A stretch of 33,425 nucleotides of DNA. Origin: Priapulus caudatus (lineage: Eukaryota > Priapulida > Priapulimorpha > Priapulimorphida > Priapulidae). This document shows, in pieces, positions 1 to 11,422 of the stretch (positions are counted from its first letter, which is position 1; every line of letters begins with the position of its first letter). The notes under the pieces are model-generated. The model worked only from the letters and a program-made list of their open reading frames with translations. It had not been told where the DNA came from and searched no databases. The stretch lies in contig NW_014577105.1 in the NCBI RefSeq assembly GCF_000485595.1, forward strand, positions 592,516 to 625,940, in the 5' to 3' direction. Position numbers and translations under genes: made by a program.

Positions 1-375
1 GTTATTAAAGCCGGGACATCCCAAAGAAAAAAAACTTACGCCTATAAGTCGCAAAATTGCAGCTACAATATCAATATTTTTCAATTTCACCTCAAAAACG
101 CATCGTTGAAAGGTTCTAAATTGCCTAAAATCCAAGAGCTTCCGGCGGCTTCGCCCCTGTAACCCTCGGGTCAAGCGGCTCTGCCCTGCACGCCTGCAGG
201 GGGCCCTAGGCGGCGGCGCCCTGGAGCCCACCCATTAGGGGGGCTTTTCAGGGCTATTGCGCCAAAGGCGCTCGCGCGCCTGTGCGCTACTTCGCCACAC
301 TCTTCTATATCATTGTCTGGAGAGTAACACGAAATCATTCCCCAGCACAAACTGAGGACCTGGTCTACGCCACTG
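1..375. mobile_element. 3' end of a hAT-like element, second copy (cut by window edge)
   Basis: This segment matches 6805-7147, the last 343 bases of the hAT-like element described at 5339-7147, and ends in the same terminus (GTCTACGCCACTG). Beyond the terminus both copies continue with the same flank (GTTATGAAG here, GTTAGAAG there, then AAGTCT..CCAACT). The copy is longer than its partner (375 versus 343) mostly through scattered single-base insertions, which looks like uncorrected read error. The rest of the element would lie before the window. There is no coding capacity. Confidence 0.75.
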
Positions 376-780
376 GTTATGAAGTCTGCCAACTAGTAAT
401 GCCCTCAACTAGCAGTCTTTATAAGGCTTAACAAAGTAGTTATAAGTATATTAGTATCTATGTGATATAAAGCATTGTCAGTGTGAAAGTACCACTTCAA
501 TGTACATGCTCAACTACATCCTTATAAGGTTACAAGTAGTTATAAGTATATAATTATTGCTATGCTTGGCGATAGTAAACAGTTCTTCGTCAGTGTGAAA
601 GTTCCCACTTCTGAATCAATGTAATTAAAATAAGACATCCGCATCGTCGTTCTTTGAATACTGTGCGCATAAGAAATCGCGCTAAGAGTTCGCGACGATG
701 TACGGTATGCGCTTATAAAAGATAATTGCCATGTTGGAATGATTAAACTAAGCAGCGGCGGATGATTACGCGAAGATTCA
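376..780. repeat. hAT flank with a 103-bp tandem duplication
   Basis: Two tandem copies of a unit of about 103 bp lie at roughly 399-505 and 506-613. Each contains CTCAACTA, CTTATAAGG, AGTAGTTATAAGTATA and GTCAGTGTGAAAGT in the same order. Copy B (7156-7200) has only the first part of one unit and then jumps to the start of R1, so B lacks about 350 bp present here. The rest of the interval shows nothing I recognise. Confidence 0.6.
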
Positions 781-992
781 CCATAACCTTAACGAGTCTC
801 GCTTTTTGTGCTCAAGCCAACTATAAGCTCATAGTTATTAGATACATTCCATTAAATCTCTACTGTGTGTGTATATACTCATGTAAATAATCAGCCGATT
901 TTTTACACTAGGTTCGGTCATCTGCGTCTCCAAAAATAATAGCATTAACATTTGCCGTGATGCATTCAAAGCCATGCACTGCCAGAGCAGCG

Positions 993-1000
993 TATATAAG
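993..1000 (+). promoter_or_regulatory. TATA-box-like TATATAAG in R1 copy A
   Basis: TATATAAG is kept in all three R1 copies (also 7422-7429 and 15683-15690), about 65 bases ahead of the ATG of the small open frame. Whether it drives transcription is inference. Confidence 0.35.
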
Positions 1001-1994
1001 CAACTTCTTATTACAAAATTTGCAGCGTAACTTTAAAAAAATTCGAGCACAACCTATTTATGATTGACTCTTCCTCGGGCGAATCACGAAACCTGCTGCA
1101 AAGAACTAGTGGACGATTAATTCAATCATGATTACAAAATTCTCTTACCATTTTATTGTTGTTTTTTAACGATTTTTCGCCTCGAATCGAGTCGCCGATC
1201 GTGCAGCGGACGTCATTTTCTAAAAACGTTCTTTGCAAGAACTTGTTAAACCTCGCCGCGAGATTGCGCGGATTTTTCTCTATTGCCGCAACAACTGTGG
1301 CCAAAGGATATATGCTGTTAAAGCAAATTAAATGCTAATTTTCTGAAAACGAAAAAGATTCGGACCAAGATGATACGATATGCGAGCATACAGCGCGTCT
1401 CTAACTGCCGGCGTTTGCCCGTCACTCCCTCTCCATGATTAGCGCGCTAATTCACTAACTATGCCAGTAAAGCGATGAACTAAATGTGGATGCCGATATG
1501 TTTGCCAAGCCGGGCGAGAGTCGGGAGGAGTCTGCAAGGGATGTCATAATCACGTACGATGCCGATCATCCTGGTTACATATAGCCCGAAACCAGGCCGC
1601 TGCAGCGCAGCTAGCGGGCAGGTATATTATATATACTGTCGTACGCGCTGATGCTTCTAGCAGCCGGAATTAGCTTCTTGCCAGCCAGCGGTGAGTGCAG
1701 TAATTAACGAGCGATTACACCTCGTTTCGCCTAGTTTGCAGTCCGAGGCTGAATAATTTGCAACGACCTCTCTAGTAACGATCGTCTGATTTCCGCATTC
1801 TATATTTACATCTATATATTTAGCAACATTCCGCTGGTGCATGCACGCCACACGCTCGCGCGCGTATGACGAACGCACGCACGGTACACGTATACAAAAA
1901 TACGCATACACACGTATGCACATTCATTCACTCGTGCACGTATTCCACAGCGCATACGGCGCGCGCGAACATGCACAAGAACGAACAAACAACC

Positions 1995-3004
1995 TACGAA
2001 AGCCAGCAGAAGGCTCATGCGAAATGCGAAATGCGAGTGATGCGAAATGCGAAATGCGAAATGCGAGATGCGAAATGCGAAATGCGAGATGCGAAATGTA
2101 AACTGCGACTTTACGTACAGCGAATCAGCACTGTAGCTTTCATCATGTTTACAATGTGGCCAAAGAAATACGTTTGACATTCAATGCTTGGGTCCTTGAG
2201 CAAATAAGGGGCGTTCAAGTGGTAAACAAACTACGTCTTTTGGCGCATACGCGAGTTTCTGGTTGACACCAGTCTAAATTATTATTCATGACCTGGGGTC
2301 ATCGCACGAAAACGAGCCTAAGCTAGGCAATTTTGTAAACAATGGCTGCTCAGGCAGGCACGCACAGAGAGGGTGACACGACGTACACGCGCGTGACACG
2401 TACGTACACGCAGATACACGCACGTACACGCGAGAACACGGAGATACACGCACCGTACACGCGTACACACACGTCCACACGGTACACGCACGTACACGCA
2501 CGTACACGCGGATACACGCACGTACACGCGGGTACAACGCACGTACACGCGGGGTACACGCAGCGTACACGCACGTACACGCGCGGATAACACGTCACGT
2601 ACACGCGCGATACACGCACCGTACGTGCGTGTACCTGCGTTACCCGCCGTGTACCGTGCGTGTATCTGCGTGTACCCGCTATACTGTGACGTGTACCTGC
2701 GTGTACCCGCGTCTACGTACGTGTACCTGCGTGTACGTGCGTGTATCCGCGTGTATCCGGACCCAAGCATTGAATGTCAAACGGTATTTCATCGGTCACA
2801 TGGTAAACATGATGAAAGCTAAGTGCTGATTCGCTGTACATAAAATCGCATTTCACATTTCGCATTTCACATCTCGCATTTCGCATCTCGCATTTCGCAT
2901 CTCGCATTTCGCATTTCGCATCTCGCATTTCGCATTTCGCATCTCGCATTTCGCATCTCGCATTTCGCATTTCGCATTTCGCATGAGCCTTCTGGGCTTT
3001 CGTA
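1995..3004. repeat. Long satellite palindrome, R1 copy A
   Basis: The two ends are inverted: TACGAAAGCC at 1995 pairs with GGCTTTCGTA ending at 3004. The outer arms carry a heptamer satellite, GCGAAAT/GCGAGAT, at about 2017-2098, mirrored as ATTTCGC/ATCTCGC at about 2847-2986. Next comes a mirrored 100-bp unique piece (2099-2207 against 2757-2846). Inside, a decamer satellite (GTACACGCAC, GTACACGCGG, ATACACGCAC) runs forward from about 2373 to 2620 and inverted from 2621 to 2757, turning over at CGTAC near 2621. About 140 bp at 2208-2350 is present only on the left. The layout recalls foldback elements with tandem-repeat arms, but no target duplication was found. Confidence 0.85.
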
Positions 3005-3768
3005 AAATGAGTAGGAGATGTTAAAGAAAAGTTAAAGCCGAAAAATCTCTCAGAAAGTCTCTTGAATCGGATCACTGATGACTATTAGTCTAATACTACG
3101 TGCTTAAGCATACTAACCAGTACGAGTAGTTTTTCTCGGATCTCACTCGGATGCAACTCGATTCGATTCCAGGTTTTAGCGTTGCACTTCTCCTAACAGT
3201 CCACCAGCTGCTTGTGCGCGTGGAATTCTTCCCCTAATTAGTGGGTATCGATGATTTCACCTATTGTGTTACATCCAGCACATCTATTGTGAGTGCAACG
3301 TGTAAGCTAGCCCTCGCGCTGAACGTGGTATAGATTGACCACGCGACATAATACTCGCTCCACACTCGCTCTATGTTAAATTCGTTTTTGTCGAGAATGG
3401 CTGTAAACGATATGGCGTGGACTCAAAATCTATAAGAATATTTAATTACAGCGGCGTAACAAACTAACAAGCAGGTACAGCGTTCTCAGGTATGTCATAG
3501 TTGGTTAAATTTAAAAAAATAAAACACATGGAAAGGATCCTCGGAGGTAATTCGCTATAAGTGTTTGGAAGAGGTCTAATTATTGGGAACAACTTTCCCC
3601 GCGAAAATCGTGTTGGCTACGAAACATTTCATTGAATGGCATCGAAATCCATCTAACACTAACTAACATTTGTAATTACTTGGCTTAATACCGTCTCTAA
3701 ACACACATATGCTATTATTTTATTTATATATATATATTATACTAGCTATTACCCGTACTCCAGACGGG

Positions 3769-3915
3769 AAGAGAGAGAGAGGGGAAGGAGAGAGATAGAA
3801 GGGTAGAGAGATATAGAGATAGATAGGTATAATGAGAGAAATTGAGAGCAGGGGAGAGATAGAGAGAGGAAAGAGATATGAAGAGAGATAGAGAGAGAGC
3901 GTGCGCGCGAGATAG
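3769..3915 (+). repeat. (GA)n-rich microsatellite
   Basis: Imperfect GAGAGA/GATAGA tract directly abutting the end of R1 copy A, at the point where copies B and C instead continue into R2. It may mark the breakpoint that removed R2 from copy A. Confidence 0.85.
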
Positions 3916-5330
3916 GAAAATCTGCTGCTTACGCGTACGGCTGAATGAGTTAACGGCGCCGAAGACTGTCGGAGAAGACCAGGTCAGGATTCGTCGCGGT
4001 CGCTGAAAGGTGACAGCTAGGAGCAGGCGACCGACTGTCGAAACCCGCGCGAGTGCTTATATAGCGGGCAAGCGCAATCATGGCGGCGCACTCCAGGCGC
4101 AAATAATCGAAACGGGAAACCCTGCGTGGATGAATGGGATGAGGATGGTAACCGAGAGTTAACCTGACGACGCATTAACATATATAGCCGCTTACCGGAG
4201 AACACTCCAGCTATTCCTCCGACGGCATGTGTATTTTTTATATATATCTATGCGGTCACGTGATAATTTTCAATTTCATAATCTAGTTCGAAATCGTGAC
4301 ACTGAATGTGGTCTCGTGTTCTTTCGTGTTCTTCACTTCGTATTTTCACAACAGCTGGCGAGTAATTAAAAGAGGAAGGAATTAATTCTAGTCGTCTATA
4401 GTAACAAAAAAACCACAGGTTTTGATAGACGGGATACCGGTACTAGGTATAACCTATACCTAACATATACACGGTATAAACCTATACCTCGTATCGTGTT
4501 AACTTGCTGATACGTCTGCGTGCACATCGATATGAAAGTCATTACGCTTCAGCGTCCTCATTAATATTAAACCGCTGCGCATACGTGGAAAGCACCATTG
4601 GTGTAAAGAACAGAAAATGTTGCTAACTCTAGCCACTCCCTATTGCTCAGGTGCGACCCAACCTATCACATCCAACCACATGCAGCTCAAAGTACGTGCA
4701 CTGTATTTCCACCGATCACTGTTATTTCTTTATTTATTTTTAAATTCGATTGACAACTGAAGCAATGTTTCCAACCGTTGGAATTCCACGCGAAATATAA
4801 AAAAAATCCAAGACGTAAAAGCTCTTTCGATGCCGGCATAATAGTGAAGCAATATTCATGGAACCGATGGCGCCACGCGCCACCGAAAATCCATTGTAGT
4901 TTAACAACGTCTCCATACTCAAACAACTGAGTACGTCTATTTGAATGACTTTTAGTGAAAAAAAAATTTCTAACTGTATGCGCAATTAAATAATTATAAG
5001 CCGTCCCAACACTGCAGCGTGTGGTTTCCAATGTCTTAATATTGCGTTCAGATACGCGCCATATATCTCCGATATTAAATATTAAAGAGTTGCGCTACCC
5101 AAACTGCAGAGCACCCGTTTATGAACAGATTTCCACGAAAAATTCAAAATTTTGTACTCAATTAATTAATTACACGTCACACCCATAATTTAGTGCGCTT
5201 TATCTTCAAAATAAAACTTAATTAAAACTTTAATGAAATAAGTAAATCGATTAATGGCGGGTTTCCACTAGAGAAGCCTGTTATGTATATAAATGTATAA
5301 AAGTATATATTTCTAAGCAACTGAATATCC
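3916..5330. other. Unassigned spacer between copy A and the hAT element
   Basis: No gene recognised. It holds a short near-repeat of TATAACCTATACC at 4436-4492 and AT-rich DNA after 5040. An uninterrupted frame of 114 codons runs on the minus strand at 4687-5031, but it has no recognisable motif and its base composition is like its surroundings, so I treat it as chance. The left flank of the hAT element (5275-5330) is AT-rich. Confidence 0.5.
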
Positions 5331-5338
5331 GTTAGAAG
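5331..5338. repeat. 8-bp target-site duplication, left (GTTAGAAG)
   Basis: Identical to 7148-7155 on the other side of the element at 5339-7147. Eight bases is the size produced by hAT transposases. Confidence 0.85.
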
Positions 5339-7147
5339 CAGGGGCGTAGATAGCGGGGGGGGATGCATCCCCCCTTATTGACGTGGGGGGATGGCGTGTA
5401 CAATCATCCCCCCCTACTTTCAGGAGGAAAATGGCGGCGCATTCAAAATTTTCTGGGGAAGACCGCATGCCCCCGCCTGTTTCTTACCGACCCTCCACGA
5501 AACCTTGCATTGGCCACTGTCGAGCGTACAAATTGAGCACCACCACTTTAAAAATTGTTCCGCGGCGCCTGCAGAGCGACAACTAACAAAAGATTATGAT
5601 TATGAATATTTGTATGCATATCAAAGTCAAAAATTTAGGTTTATCTGACAGGGGCGTTAGATAGCGGGGGGATGGGGGTATATCCCCCCACACTTATTGA
5701 GTGGGGTGGCCTTTCATCCCCCCTACTTTCAGGAAGAAAATGGGGAAAAATTAATATTTTACAGACAATAAAATACTGGATATTTATCTACAATCCGTCA
5801 TCGCTATTCATACTCTCCTAATGTATTATTACAGAAATGGAACGTGACATACATCTACTGTAAAATGGCTGTAACTCGTTCCAAGAATGACATTATTTTA
5901 CTGAAACTCAGACGGTTAATTTTGGACGGGTTCCCCATATACGATTTTTTTTTCAAAATCCCCAGTCTTATCACTGCTCACGAAAGTTAAATCCTTGCTT
6001 TATTCAAAACTAGAATAGACCTATTGAGAGTTGGGATGTTGAATCTTCACGGGAATTGAATGGGAAAATGTTATCTCACCTTTTTTTTGGGGGGGGGCGC
6101 GGGTGCTGAGACCCGACCGGAAGTATATTCCTGATTTTGTATAAGGGGTGAAAATATGCACTTTTTTGTTCAAATCTGGTTGTTTTTCTCATATTTTTTT
6201 TCTCCAGTTTTAACGTTCTCAGTAAAATATACGTTTTATCAAAATTTCAGGGAGATGATTCCCAGGCTGTAGTTGTCAACTTGGGGTCGTAGCACGGGGC
6301 GGTCGCCCTCCCTCCCTAGAATTTTCAGGGCAAAGTGTATTTTAGCCTAGGTAAGTCTGCACATGGTAACCCCAGTGAGGACATGTACATAGCACGATTT
6401 GGTAGTAAGTATTTTAGTCTTTGGTGTCCCCAAAGGTAAAAATACTCAACTCACCAGTAATGTTATTGTGATGAAGATTGTTTAATAGTGCTGCCTCATA
6501 GTGCAGGAAATTGCATCGAAGAGGTGTTACTTCCAACAAAATCCCCGAACCCCCCCCCTCTTAAACAGGAGGGGGACACGCCCTGAAGGAGGAAAAATCC
6601 TGATATTCTATGATAGAGATGTCCAAAATTGAGTACTTTTAGATTGCAACTTTTCAACAATTCCACACAATGGAAGGGTGACACCCCTCCAACCCCCCCC
6701 CACCCCTGGGCGCTTCGTGCCCTTGAGCTCGCTATGATTCGCCACCCCTAGAATTTTCTTCTGGATCCGCCACTGCGTGGTGTGTGTGGGGGGGGGGGGT
6801 GCGTGTTATTAAACCTCTGGGATCCAAAAGAAAAAATTACCCTATAATTTCACAAATTGCCACTTACAATATCAATTTTTTCAATTTCCTCAAAAACGGC
6901 CATCTGAAGGTTCTAAATTGCTAAAATCCAAGAGCTTCGCGGCTTCGGCCCCTGAACCTCGGGCAAGGGCTCTGCCCCTGCACCCTGCAGGGGCCCTAGG
7001 GCGGGCCCCTGGCACCCACCCATTAGGGGCTTTGCCGCCAAGGCGCCTCGGCGTGTCTGCCTACTCGCGCCCACTCTTCATATACATTGTCATGGGGGTA
7101 ACAGCGAAATCATTCCCCCCACAACTGAGGACTTGTCTACGCCACTG
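5339..7147. mobile_element. Non-autonomous hAT-like DNA transposon (1809 bp)
   Basis: The left end reads CAGGGGCGTAGATAGC and the reverse complement of the right end reads CAGTGGCGTAGACAAG: inverted termini with 13 of 16 positions shared, starting with the CAGNG typical of hAT. Perfect 8-bp duplications (GTTAGAAG) flank both ends. No transposase frame is present; the longest open stretch (5391-5648) has no motif I recognise. The first 100 bp of the left end (GGGGCGTAGATAGCGGGG, CATCCCCCCTACTTTCAGGA) recurs at about 5649-5745. Another terminus-like string (rc CAGTGGCGGATCCAG) ends at 6775, so the body may be composite. The family assignment rests on termini and duplication size. Confidence 0.8.
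5649..5745 (+). repeat. Internal repeat of the hAT left end
   Basis: CAGGGGCGTTAGATAGCGGG followed by a G/C-rich inverted stretch and CATCCCCCCTACTTTCAGGA repeats the element's own left end (5339-5435) about 310 bp downstream. No duplication of flanking bases supports a separate insertion, so partial internal duplication is simplest. Confidence 0.6.
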
Positions 7148-7155
7148 GTTAGAAG
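7148..7155. repeat. 8-bp target-site duplication, right (GTTAGAAG)
   Basis: Exact copy of 5331-5338, immediately after the right terminus CTACGCCACTG. The same flank follows the other hAT copy at 376-384 with one extra T. Confidence 0.85.
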
Positions 7156-7489
7156 TCTCCAACTGTAATGCTCAACTACATCTTTATAAGGCCTAAAAGA
7201 TAGATTCACATAAACCTTAACGAGTCTCGCTTTTGAGCTCAAGCAACTATAAGCTCATAGTTATTAGATACATTCCATTAAATCTCTACTGTGGTGTGTA
7301 TATACTCATGTAAATAATCACCGATTTTTTTACACTAGGTTCGTCATCTGCGTCTCCAAAAAATAATAGCATTAACATTTGCCTGGGTGATGCATTCAAA
7401 CCACGCCACTGAGAGCACGGGTATATAAGCAACTTCTTATTACAAAAATTTGCAGCGCTAACTTTAAAAAAAATTCGAGACAACCTATT

Positions 7490-7805
7490 ATGATTGGACT
7501 CTTCCTGGGCCGAATCACGAAACCTGCTGCAAAGAACTAGTGGACGATTTAATTCAATCACGATTACAAAATTTCCTTACCATTTTATTGTGTTTTTTTT
7601 AACGATTTTTCGCCTCGAATCGAGTCGCCGATCGCTGTGCAGCGGACGTCATTTTCTAAAACGTTCTTTGCAAACCGTTGTTAAACCTCCGCGAGATTGC
7701 GCGGATTTTCTCTATTTGCCCAACAACTGTGCCAAAGGATATATGCTGTTAAAGCAAATTAAATGTAATTTTCTGAAACCGAAAAAGATTCGGACCAAGA
7801 GATGA
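7490..7805 (+). pseudogene. Frame-disrupted copy of the R1 small open frame
   Basis: This corresponds to the 89-codon frame at 15750-16019. The ATG at 7490 is followed by an extra G that shifts the frame after two codons. From about 7494 the shared reading frame (WAESRNLLQRTSGRFNSI, then a hydrophobic FPYHFIV stretch) is open again. Further indels change the C-terminal part and the frame runs on to 7805. The lesions may be sequencing error. There is no known domain. A TATATAAG lies upstream at 7422-7429. Confidence 0.3.
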
Positions 7806-8431
7806 ATAAGATAGTGCGAGCATTACAGCGTCTCTAACTGCCGGCGTTGCCCGTCACTCCCTCTCCATGATTAGCGCGCTAATTCACTAACTATGCAGTA
7901 AAGCGATGAACTAAATGTGGATGCCGATATGTTTGCCAAGCAGCGAGAGTCGCTGGAGGAGTCTGCAAAGGATGTCATAATCACGTACGATGCCGATCAT
8001 CCTGCGTTACATATAGCCCCGTAAACCAGGCGTGCCAGGCGCAGCTAGCGGGCAAGGTATATATACCTGCGTACGCTGATGCCTTCTAGCAGCGGAATTA
8101 GCTTCTGCCAGCAGCGGCGAGTGCGGGTGATTAACGCAGCGATACACCTGTTCGCTAGTTTGCAGTCCGAGGCTGAATAATTTGCAACGACCTTCTCTAG
8201 TAACGATCGTCTGATTTTCGATTCTATATTTACATCTATATATTTAGCAACATTCCGCTGGTGCATGCACGCACACGCCTCCCGCGCGTATGACACGCCA
8301 ACGCACGCACGACACGTACAAAAATACGCCATACACACGGTATGCACGATTCATTCACTCGTGCACGTATTCGCCACAGCGCCATACGCGGCGCTCCGCG
8401 AAGACATTGCACAAGAACAAACACAACAACC

Positions 8432-9369
8432 TACGCAAAGCCCCAGTGAAGGCTCATGCGAAAATGCGAAATGCCGAGATCGCGAAAATGCCGCAAATGC
8501 GAAATGCCGAGATGCGAATGCCGAAAAAATGCGAGATGTAAACTGCGCACTTTACGATACAGCCGAAATCAAGCAACTTAGCTTGCTCATGCTTACAATG
8601 CGTGCCAAATGCAGAATCACGACTTTGACATTCAATGCTTGGGGTCCTTGAGCGCAAATAAGGGGCGTTCAGCTTGGCTAAACAAACTACGTATTTTTGG
8701 CGCCATACGCAAGTTTCGGCGTTGCACACAGTCTTAAATATTATTCTATGACCTGGGGGTCATCGCCCACGAAAAACGAGCTAAAGCCTAGGCATTTTCT
8801 AAACGAATGGCTGCTCAGAGCAGGCACGCCACAAAGCAGAGCGCGGTACACGCACGTACACGCGGCGACACGTACGTACACGCAGGATACAACGCGCACG
8901 TACCACGCCGCGGGGACAACACGGAGGATACACGCACGTAACACGCGCGCGTACACACACGTCCACGCAGGGTACACGCACCGTACACGCACGTACACGC
9001 GGATACACGCACGCTACCGTGCGTGATGTACCTTGGCGTCGTACCCGCGTGTACGTGCGTTGTATCTGCGTGTACCCGCTTACGCTGCTGCCTACGTGCG
9101 TTACCTGCGTGTACCGCCGTCTACCGTACCAGTGTACCTGCGTGTTACGCTGCCGTGTATGCCGCGTGTATTCCGACCAAGCCCAGTTGAATGGTCAAAC
9201 GGTCATTCATCGGTAACATGCAACATTGATGAAAGCTAAAGATGACTGATTCGCTGTACATAAAATCAGCAAATCTCACATTCCGCATTTCACATCTTCG
9301 GCATTGTCGCATCTCGCATTTTCGCATGCTCGATATTCGCATTTCGCATGAGCCTTCTGGGCCTTTCGT
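8432..9369. repeat. Long satellite palindrome, R1 copy B
   Basis: Same organisation as in copy A, shorter and noisier. Heptamer-derived arms lie at about 8455-8535 and 9283-9350. The decamer satellite runs forward about 8846-9015, then inverted to about 9175, turning over near CTACCGTGCG at 9013. The right outer arm ends with GAGCCTTCTGGGCCTTTCGT. Confidence 0.75.
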
Positions 9370-10616
9370 CAAATGAGTAGGAGCATGTTAAGGAAAAGCT
9401 TAAAGCCAAAAAAATCTCTCAGAAAGTCTCTTGAATCGGTTCACTGATGACTTATTAGTCTAAATACTAACGTGTTAGAGCATACTAACCACTAGCGAGT
9501 GAGGTTTTCTCGGATCTCACTCGCGATGGCAATTCGATTCGATTCCACGGTTTTAGCGTTGCCCCACTTCTCCTACAGTCCACCAGCCCTGATTGTGCAG
9601 GGTGGAACTTCTTCCCCTTAATTAGTGGGTATCGATGAATTTCACCTTAATTGTGCTTACATCCAGCACATCTATTGTGAGTGCAACCGTGTAAGCTAGC
9701 CTTCGACGCGCTGAAACGTGTATATGATGTAGCACGCGTTAATACTACGCCTCCACACTACGACTCTATGTTAAATTTCGTTTTTGTCGAGAATGGCTGT
9801 TAAAACGATATGGCGTGGATCAATCTTATAAAGTTAATTCAGCAGGCCGACCCGACGTAAACAAACTAACAAGCAGGTACAAGCGTTCTCAAGGTATGTC
9901 ATAGTTGCGTAAATTTAAAAAAAATAAAACACGATGGACAAGGAATTCTCGGAGGTAATTCGCTATAAGTGTTTGGAAGAGGTTCTAATTATTGGGCAGA
10001 ACAACTTTCGCCGCGAAAAATCGTGTTGGCTACGAAACATTTCATTGAATTGGCCATTGAAATCACATCTAACACTAACTAACATTTGTTAATTAAATTT
10101 TGCTTTATACCGTCTCTAACAGCACAATATGCCTATATTTTATTTAATATATAATATATTATACATAGCTATTACCCGTACTCCAGACGGGGTTGCAGTG
10201 GCGGTTGGATTGAGGATGGCGGATTTAATCGATTTATCTCGTCACTTTTGTAGGTGAGGATGTATTTACTGAGTAAAACGAAAACATACTGATATTTAGA
10301 CTCAGAGTCAGTATATCAATATTTGTTTAAAAAAAATTTGTTCTAAAAATATATATAAAATCTGAAATTTACCTTAAAATTAATTACAATCTTTTCCAAA
10401 AAAAAACGAGGAATGGATTTCATAGACAATATCCACTTATTTTAGATATTATTTTTTTGAAAATTATAATTCTTGCGTTTTGAAGCCATCATTAATAAAG
10501 TAAAATCTTCTTAAAAAAAGCAAAACTGCATTGCAGTAGTTTTCGCAGATATCCATTTTCTCGGAAAGTCAGTGGACGGCGAGGGGGCACGGGTTAACCC
10601 CCCGTTTGTCAATATT

Positions 10617-11422
10617 TGCACACACGCGGCACACAACATCACACACACGCGCGCAACGCCGCACACCGCATTCACCGACACACACGGGGCGCGCACACAC
10701 ATACACGCACCACCACACACACGCATAATACACTACACACAGACATACATACATCAATACATACATGCATACATACATACATAATCAATAATACATAACA
10801 TAGCATACATACATACATACATACATAGCATACATACATAATTAGCATACAATACATCATACATACATACCCCATACATACATACATACATACATACATA
10901 CATACATACATACATACATACTAATACATAATACATACATACCATACATACATACTATACATACATTACATGCTACATACATACATACCTATACATACAT
11001 ACATACATAAACTACACTACATCAACATAATAATACATACATACATACATTACATACATACATACATACATACGATACATACATACATACTCAACAGACA
11101 TACTACATCATGCAGTCATGCATGCAATGCATGCATCCATTAGCATAGCATATACATTACATACATACATAACATACATACATACAAACTACTAATACAC
11201 ATAATACATTAAGACATACATACATACATACATACATAACATCATACATAACTTACATACATACATTACATACATACATACATACTACATACATTTACGA
11301 AATAATCATACATAATCAACACTACCCGCACACGCAGCAACGCACACGCACACGCACACGCCACACAGCGCACGCCACACACGCCACATACGCACAGGCA
11401 CACACACACAATACACATTACA
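10617..11422 (+). repeat. CA then (CATA)n microsatellite of R2 unit 1, copy B
   Basis: CA/CG-rich first 130 bp, then about 550 bp of imperfect CATA repeats with many single-base interruptions, then CA/CG again. The counterpart in copy C is 18885-19666 and is far purer, so interruptions here may be base-call error. Confidence 0.9.

Larger units (their letters stand above)
781..3768 (+). repeat. R1 composite repeat, copy A
   Basis: First of three collinear copies of a roughly 3-kb module (also 7201-10190 and 15500-18488). Order: 5' part with a TATA box (TATATAAG at 993-1000) and the remains of a short open frame; a CA/CG-rich stretch about 1830-1980; a palindromic satellite core; then a 3' part ending in a TA-rich tract and ACTAGCTATTACCCGTACTCC followed by AGACGGG. 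The 3' part resembles 3' ends of invertebrate non-LTR or SINE-like repeats, but I cannot name a family. Unlike B and C, this copy is not followed by R2: it breaks off at 3768 into a GA microsatellite. The small frame is shifted here, by a lost T near 1119. Confidence 0.85.
7201..10190 (+). repeat. R1 composite repeat, copy B
   Basis: Collinear with copies A and C along its length, from ATTCACATAAACCTTAACGA to the terminal ACCCGTACTCCAGACGGG. It is peppered with single-base insertions and deletions relative to the other two. Examples are extra C or A inside the heptamer satellite (GCGAAAATGCCG and similar) and shifted homopolymers. This looks more like assembly error than evolution, because the same positions agree between A and C. 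It is followed directly by R2. Confidence 0.85.

Noticed and set aside
2017-2098. CRISPR array
   Set aside because: The repeats are contiguous 7-mers without unique spacers, in a eukaryotic setting.
2017-2990. Telomeric repeat from the heptamer satellite
   Set aside because: GCGARAT is not G-rich in the telomere pattern, is inverted within 1 kb and is internal to a dispersed repeat.
3741-3768. Helitron 3' end (CTAG and a nearby hairpin)
   Set aside because: The hairpin follows rather than precedes CTAG, and no TC start or A/T host junction could be defined.
4687-5031. 114-codon minus-strand frame
   Set aside because: No motif, no homologous copy in the window to compare, composition like the surroundings.
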